Below, piece by piece: positions 63,239 through 64,000 of a stretch of 64,000 nt of DNA. Position 1 is the stretch's first letter; each line of letters opens with the position of its first letter. The notes below the pieces were generated by a model that was given only the letters and a program-made list of their open reading frames with translations, ran no database searches and was not told the DNA's origin. The position numbers and the translations under genes were made by a program. This stretch comes from Tetraselmis striata (taxonomy: Eukaryota > Chlorophyta > Chlorodendrophyceae > Chlorodendrales > Chlorodendraceae), in NCBI GenBank assembly GCA_006384855.1, contig VCJN01000374.1, positions 62,001 through 126,000 of the forward strand, in the 5' to 3' direction.

Positions 63239-64000
63239 TTATCCTGGAAGATGTATATAATTGTAGGGGTGGGCGGGTGGGAAGAAAAGTCTCGTCGCAC
63301 GTCGCCGTCGATCGTCGAAAGCTGTAGAGGGTCGAGATACACGCAGGTTGAAGCCTCTGGCAGGCGTCGAGCACGGGGCAAGACGTCGAACCAAAGGAGA
63401 GGGCCCAAAAACCTGTCGGAGGGAGATTGTCGAAGTGATGGCTGAGTGGCACTGTCACTGATGGAAAGAGAGTCGGCGTGTAAGCGTCGAATCACGTCGA
63501 GTGCCAGCAAGCGAGATGCAAACTGGGAAGGCAAAGGGCTGCTATGATGAGCCGTGGGCGATGGACGAAAAGTAGTCGCTGTCGCCGTGGTGATGGTTGA
63601 GTGGCACTGTCACGAGAGAGAAAGGGTGAGTCGGAATATTTCTGGAAAAGCAGTTGACTGAATTACAAGGAGCCAAGGCTGACAATATATACCAGCCGGC
63701 TAGGTGTCAATTAGGACGGACACCTCTCCGTCTAAGAAGGCCAATTGCAAAGACGCCTAGGTGTCACGCTTTGGTAACAACTGGGTGCCGTACTTCTGCC
63801 ATACGGTCTAAATTAGGCACATGTACGGCAGCCAGCTGTTCACTGGAATTTCAAAGTTGAGTCTGGTTTTGCCAAAAAGGTCGCGCAGGCTGTTTTACAC
63901 GGTCAAGAGCCGAAATTGGCAGGAAGGTTTAGCGAAAAGCGTGGAGGGAAAACGGAGTCAGGGGGGGCGCTGCGTGGAACGCAGCGAAAACTGGAAGATG
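63239..64000. other. Presumed 5' region of the Copia element and window edge
   Basis: GAGTGGCACTGTCAC occurs at 63443 and 63598 within a diverged 155-bp tandem duplication. Scattered GTCGA(A) words are frequent. AGTCTGGTTTTGCCAAAAAG at 63866 belongs to the repeat at 50345. No LTR boundary is found. Confidence 0.4.

Noticed and set aside
540..63580. AGTCGCT/AGCGACT word as a genome-wide motif
   Set aside because: About 14 occurrences on both strands against roughly 8 expected for a 7-mer. Several belong to the MITE-like ends and repeat R, so the excess is weak and mostly explained.

Overview
The window reads as nuclear DNA of a flagellated eukaryote, most likely a green alga of the Chlamydomonas/Volvox kind. 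The only clear host gene is a five-exon gene for the small GTPase IFT27 (5127-7487, + strand). Its reconstructed product is 204 residues, which as I recall is the length of the Chlamydomonas protein, and its motifs fit that family. One intron is GC-AG, and several retroelement 3' ends carry TGTAA, the usual chlorophyte polyadenylation signal. The organism is inferred; no rRNA or organelle marker is present.

Almost everything else is mobile or repetitive DNA. Two non-LTR (LINE-like) families with a restriction-like endonuclease dominate. Family A has a long copy at 9.1-13.7 kb, a 5'-truncated copy with an open frame at 36.3-38.3 kb on the minus strand, and small or diverged fragments at 14.4-15.2 and 36.0 kb. 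Family B has five copies: 0.6-1.2 (-), 4.0-4.7 (+), 27.0-27.9 (-), 33.2-34.3 (+) and a long decayed one at 44.9-48.2 kb (+). A further LINE end lies at 0-0.5 kb and RT-like debris at 2.0-2.9 kb.

From 17 to 28 kb the window holds a decayed Gypsy pol fragment, a satellite of about 187-bp units with higher-order structure (18.8-20.5 kb), and a 5.46-kb segment bounded by 71-bp inverted repeats (21.29-26.76 kb) that carries a second, duplicated array of about 187-bp units. From 28 to 36 kb and 40 to 44 kb there is little that can be recognised. At 38.6-40.1 kb an unknown element is present twice in tandem, once with an internal deletion.

The right end is the most interesting part. At 50738-57432 lies a very young chromodomain Gypsy element with LTRs that look identical, a 5-bp target duplication, a gag zinc knuckle, and a textbook -1 frameshift signal between gag and pol. 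Its Pol begins with a Dam-like adenine-methyltransferase-like domain followed by a Nudix-like domain, before protease, RT, RNase H and integrase. At 59.4-63.2 kb (-) lies a decayed Copia-type element in which a C5-cytosine-methyltransferase-like domain sits between gag and reverse transcriptase, where protease and integrase would be expected. Two unrelated LTR retrotransposons with methyltransferase-like domains within 13 kb are the best candidates for something new here.

Several otherwise pristine elements are broken by single-base indels, mostly in or beside short homopolymers, so some breaks may be sequencing errors. The window also has eleven runs of 15-27 C or G, two of them just inside IFT27 introns.
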